Positions 60,656-64,000 of a stretch of DNA of 64,000 nt are shown here, piece by piece (position 1 is the first letter of the stretch; every line of letters begins with the position of its first letter). This DNA comes from Streptomyces sp. SW4 (GTDB lineage: Bacteria; Actinomycetota; Actinomycetes; Streptomycetales; Streptomycetaceae), in the NCBI GenBank assembly GCA_003248315.1, contig QKWM01000004.1, positions 5,639,001-5,703,000 on the forward strand, written 5' to 3'. Below the pieces are notes generated by a model. The model saw only the letters and a list, made by a program, of their open reading frames with translations, was not told where the DNA came from and made no database searches. The translations under genes and the position numbers were made by a program.

Positions 60656-61339
60656 TCAGCCTCTCCTGGGCTGCCGCCCCTGGGGGACGCCGGGCGCCAT
60701 CGGGAGGCTGCGCAGTGACACCGCACTCGGCGGGGGCAGCGGTGTGCTGGCCGTGCCGGCGCGGAACGACTGGAGGAGATAGGCCACCAGCCGCCGGGAG
60801 GCTGCGTCGTCATCCGGTAGGGCTGCCACCAGACCGCAGTGTGCCAACAGGGCCACGGCGAGGTCGGAAGGGTGGAAATCGGCCCGCAGCGCCCCCGACG
60901 CCTGGGCCCTGCGTACCAGGGTCGCGAAGTCCCGCTCGGCTCGTCGCCGGTACTGCGCGTTTTCCGACGTGCCGTCCGGGAACGCGGTGACGAACGCGGC
61001 CGGGAACCCGCGTTCCTCCCGTTGGAGCGTACAGACCGTTTCGACCAGCTGTTGGAAGCCTTGCCATGGGTCAGGAGCGGCCAGTGCCTCGGTGAGCGCC
61101 CGTGCGCAGGTCTCCATCTGCTGGGCGAACGCGCCCCTCACCAGGGCGTCCCGGGTCGGGAAATGCCGGTACAGCGTCGCCACGCCGACCCCGGCTCGTC
61201 GCGCCACCGCCGCCATCGGGGCGTCGATTCCGCGCTCCGCGAAGACCGCACGGGCGGCGTCGAGGAGGCGCTCCCGGTTGCGCCGGGCGTCCGCCCGCAC
61301 CTTCTCCTGGGCCGTGATCCGAGAGGATTCCGCCATCAC
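60656..61339 (-). CDS. TetR-family transcriptional regulator
   Basis: Intact, 227 residues. ATG 61339, or 61336 as the second Met. Head domain: 'RERLLDAARAVFAERGIDAP', 'RRAGVGVATLYRHFPTRDAL'. The ligand domain is of the TetR_C_33-like sort ('RRAQASGALRADFHPSDLAV'). It diverges from the quinone reductase gene over a 97-base spacer that holds a perfect palindrome at 61360-61379. Confidence 0.92.
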   Translation of the reverse strand: MMAESSRITAQEKVRADARRNRERLLDAARAVFAERGIDAPMAAVARRAGVGVATLYRHFPTRDALVRGAFAQQMETCARALTEALAAPDPWQGFQQLVETVCTLQREERGFPAAFVTAFPDGTSENAQYRRRAERDFATLVRRAQASGALRADFHPSDLAVALLAHCGLVAALPDDDAASRRLVAYLLQSFRAGTASTPLPPPSAVSLRSLPMAPGVPQGRQPRRG

Positions 61340-61359
61340 TGTCTCTCGCTTCCGGTCTC

Positions 61360-61379
61360 AGCGGACGGTTGCGTCCGCT
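61360..61379. promoter_or_regulatory. TetR-type operator AGCGGACG-GTTG-CGTCCGCT
   Basis: Perfect eight-base arms with a four-base spacer, 20 bases upstream of the regulator start and 57 upstream of the quinone reductase gene. Size, symmetry and position are those of TetR autoregulatory sites. A single palindrome could control both genes. Confidence 0.7.
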
Positions 61380-61436
61380 TAAGAGCCTACGGTCGATGCC
61401 GGATCGCCGTACGGCCCCGGAGGCAAAGGCAGAGGG

Positions 61437-62400
61437 ATGAACGACCGCATGATGAAGGCTGTGCTCTACGACCGCTATGGCGGCCCCGACGTGCTCTACA
61501 CGGGCCAGGTGCCACGCCCCGGGCCGGGCCCCGGCGAGATCCTTGTCAAGGTGCGCGCGCTCAGCGTGAACGGAGGCGAACTGGCGGCCCGTGCCGGCCG
61601 ACTCCGCCTCCTGAGCAGCCGGGGATTCCCCAAACGCGTCGGCTTGGACTTCACCGGTGAGGTCGCCGCACTGGGGCCCGGAGTCACAGGTTTCGCGGCC
61701 GGCGACCGCGTATGGGGGTCCTGGGCCGCACCTCCGGGTTCGGCAGCGCCGCCGAGTACGTGAAGGTGCCGGCCGAGAGGGCCGGCCTGCTCCCCGAGGG
61801 CCTTGACCTCGTGGACGCCGCCGCCCTGCCGGTGGCCACCACGGCCATCACCGCACTGCGGGACAAGGCAGGGCTGCGCCCTGGCGAACGACTCCTCGTC
61901 CGGGGCGCGGCGGGCGGTGTCGGCAACGCCGCCGTCCAGCTCGGACGGGCCTACGGCGCCGAGGTCACGGCCCTGGCCCGCGCAGCCAACCTCGACTTCG
62001 TCCGCGGGCTCGGCGCGCACAAGGCCGTTGACCACCGGACCGTGCGACCGGCGGAACTGGGCCGCTTCGACGTGGTCCTGGACACCGCGGGACCGACCTG
62101 CGTGCCTTCCGGCGCCTGCTGAATCCCGGCGGGCGCATGGTCACCATCGCCTTCGACCTGAAACGGCCCGCGGCGTCGCTCGGCTACATCGCGGCCAGCG
62201 CGCTCCACGGGAACGGCCGGGTGCGCTTCTTCAGCGGCAACCCCACCCGGGCGGACCTCGACGACCTCGCCCGCCATGTGGCCGAGGGCAAGCTGAGCCC
62301 CGCGGTGGACACGGTCTTCCCCCTGGAGGAGACGGCAGCGGCACACCGGGCTCTGGAGGCGGGCGGCGTCCAGGGCAAGTACGTCATCAGGGTCGCGTAG
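61437..62400 (+). CDS. NADPH:quinone reductase, zinc-free MDR family, frameshifted
   Basis: Medium-chain dehydrogenase/reductase, about 321 residues. 'KAVLYDRYGGPDVLYTGQVP', 'GLDFTGEVAALGPGVTGFAA', the Rossmann 'LLVRGAAGGVGNAAVQLGRA' and 'VEGK-YVIRVA'-like ending fit the quinone oxidoreductase group; no structural zinc cysteines are seen. ATG 61437, with MMKAVLY at 61449 an alternative. Two one-base losses near 61715 and 62095. Two-electron reduction of quinones or enones with NADPH is likely, under TetR control. Confidence 0.88.
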
Positions 62401-62578
62401 GACGTGCCGTGGAGGTGGTGATTCCCGCGCCTCGGGAAGACGGGTGTTCGCTGCCATCAGGCAGGTGACCCGGCCACACCTCCGGGTCGTGGGTCGTTGC
62501 CCCGGCAGACGCTGCGGCGAGGCCCCGGAAACGGCGGCGTGTCCGGGAACGCGGGAGGAAGGGAAGGCGGAAGCTCGG

Positions 62579-64000
62579 TCAGATCACGCGGAAGAGGTCG
62601 GCTGCGGCGTGGACGTCGGTCAGGTCCTCGATCGAACGGAGGTTGTCGCACAGGGCGTCCAGCACCGAGTCGGCTGCGGCGGCGCGCGGGGCGCCGACGG
62701 CCACACCGAAGACCCGGAAGCCCAGCCGGCGCTTGCGCTCGTTCCAGCTCCGCATCCACTCCGCGGTGACGCCGCAGTCGTCGTCGGTGATCAGCACGAT
62801 GTCGCCGCGCGAGCGGGAGGTGTCGTCGAACTCCTCCTCCAGCAGCTCGCCGGCCGCGGTCAGCGGTGTCTGGTAGCTGGTTCCGCCGCCGAGGAAGGTC
62901 TCCGCGAAGTCGACCACCCGGTCGAGGTCCCCGTCGCCGGCCCGGGCGGGGAGGGGCCGGTGCCACGGGCGGGGGTTCGCGCGGGACCCTGGGCAAGGGA
63001 CCGGTCGGCGCCCTGGGCAAGGTATCGGTCGGCGCCCTGGGCGGGGCGTGCGCTCCGGTCGGCCGGGAAGCGGAAGACCTGGAGCTTGCCGGGGGCCGAG
63101 AAGAGAATGCCGACGAAGTCCCGCCCCGCGTGGCGGGCCTGGTCCAGCAGGGCCAGCGCGCACGCCTTGGCCCACGCCTCACGGGTGACTCCGCCGGGCC
63201 CCGCTTCGTACATGGAGTGGGAGGTGTCCACGCACGCGATGACGGCGCCCCGCCCGGTGGCCTGCTCGCCCTGGCTGTCGTAGAGCATCAGCTCTCCGGC
63301 GGCGTAGCGCGCGGCGAACACCGCGCGCAGCTCGGGCAGGCCGAGGCCCGCCAGCTCGGAGGGGATGACGCGGGAGAGGTCGTTGCCGAGTGTGACGCCG
63401 ACCAGCTCGCCCGCGGTGTTCTCCACCTTGCGGGCGCGCTCTCCCTCGGCCATCTGCCGGAACCGCCCGATCAGCTCGGCCCACTGCGCGAGGCGACCCG
63501 AGCGCAGCCGTTCGGCGAGCCGCGCGCGCCGGTCGAACGGCAGCCGCTCCAGCTCGCCGGCGCCGACGCCCCACGCCCGCATCAGTGTGGCCTCCCTGCG
63601 GACCGCCTCCGTGGCCTTCGCCACGCCGTGCCGCGCGGCGGTACGGATGCCGGGCGCCGCAGCCCCGAGCGTCTGCGCCGCGGCCCGGGCGGTCTCGGCG
63701 GCCTGCCGCGCCGCGGCCTCGGCGGTCTCCACCGCCTGCCGTACGGCCTCGGCGGCCGAGGGCGGAACCCTTCCGGACTCGCCGGCCCCGTCGGCCCCGT
63801 CGCCCCCGCCGGCCCTGTCGGCCTCGTCGGGCCGGCCCGCCGCGTCGGCGGCCTGCCGGAGCGCTTCGCCCAGGGCGGTCGCCGCGGCTTCCGCATCCCG
63901 CCGGGCCCTCTCCGCCTGCCCGGCGCGTCCCCGGACCTCCCGGGCCTCGCGGGCCTGCCTGGCGTGGGCCAGCATCCTGCGCAGCGCGGTGGCCTGGGCG
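62579..64000 (-). CDS. VWA domain (CoxE/ViaA-like) protein, 5' partial, frameshifted
   Basis: The frame is open through the right edge; ATG at 63975 is possible but in-frame codons continue beyond it, so the start likely lies outside. N-terminal part is Ala/Glu/Arg-rich and probably coiled coil ('QAVETAEAAARQAAETARAA'). The VWA domain has its metal motif in 'VIACVDTSHSMYEAG' (DxSxS as D-T-S-H-S) and 'LITDDDCGVT'. A repeat 'AQGADRYLAQGADRSLAQG' interrupts the domain near 63000. One base is lost near 62955. ViaA-type proteins pair with MoxR ATPases; the partner is presumably outside the window. Confidence 0.87.

Overview
The window reads as actinobacterial DNA, most likely from a Streptomyces or a close relative. 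Evidence: very high GC with G/C at third codon positions, GTG/TTG starts, a Spo0M-type sporulation protein, a SpoIIE phosphatase with its own HATPase domain, and many pairs of one-component regulators facing catabolic genes. I see no rRNA, tRNA, CRISPR array, insertion sequence or prophage. It looks like an accessory, catabolism-rich chromosome region.

Sequence quality governs how the gene list must be read. Most of the longer genes are broken into two to seven frames. In every break I resolved, the downstream frame is the one given by the loss of a single base, never a gain, usually in a short G or C run. I therefore list each broken gene as one CDS over its full span and treat the breaks as probable assembly errors. 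One exception is an in-frame TAG inside an ADP-ribosylglycohydrolase gene.

Layout. 1-6.4 kb: a large repeat-type protein, a DUF6892-like protein, ADP-ribosylglycohydrolase and a SorC-type regulator. 5.4-13.3 kb: a polyol/ketose catabolic cluster (SorC regulator, two SDR dehydrogenases, FGGY kinase, split transketolase, RbtT/DalT-type polyol transporter). 13.4-18 kb: NAD(P)H oxidoreductase/AraC pair, zinc-ribbon protein, TetR/amidase pair with twin operators. 18-24 kb: mixed small genes (DUF3291, Tat-exported M28 peptidase, MBL hydrolase, DUF1963, dienelactone hydrolase). 24-30.5 kb: FMO, RidA, DUF1028, M20, aspartase, LysR. 30.5-36 kb: TetR facing aldehyde dehydrogenase, class III aminotransferase and APC permease (polyamine/omega-amino compound use). 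36-42.6 kb: GNAT, NDH-2-like protein, HATPase-PAS-GAF-SpoIIE phosphatase, SnoaL-like protein, secreted trypsin-like protease. 43-52.5 kb: a catabolic cluster with an LLM monooxygenase, flavin reductase, ketoglutarate-semialdehyde-type dehydrogenase, flavin amine oxidase, 2-keto-4-pentenoate hydratase-like enzyme and two near-identical MFS permeases. 52.8-58.7 kb: ArsR-rhodanese regulator with MFS; MFS plus M20 with a double-HTH Lrp regulator. 58.9-64 kb: Spo0M, small protein, TetR/quinone reductase pair, VWA protein running off the right edge.

The most interesting parts are the 43-52.5 kb cluster, where four copies of a TGAACGCAGCGTTCA-type operator and twin promoters tie divergent genes into one regulon; the 24-30.5 kb FMO-RidA-DUF1028-M20-aspartase run, whose substrate I cannot name; and the polyol cluster with its split transketolase.
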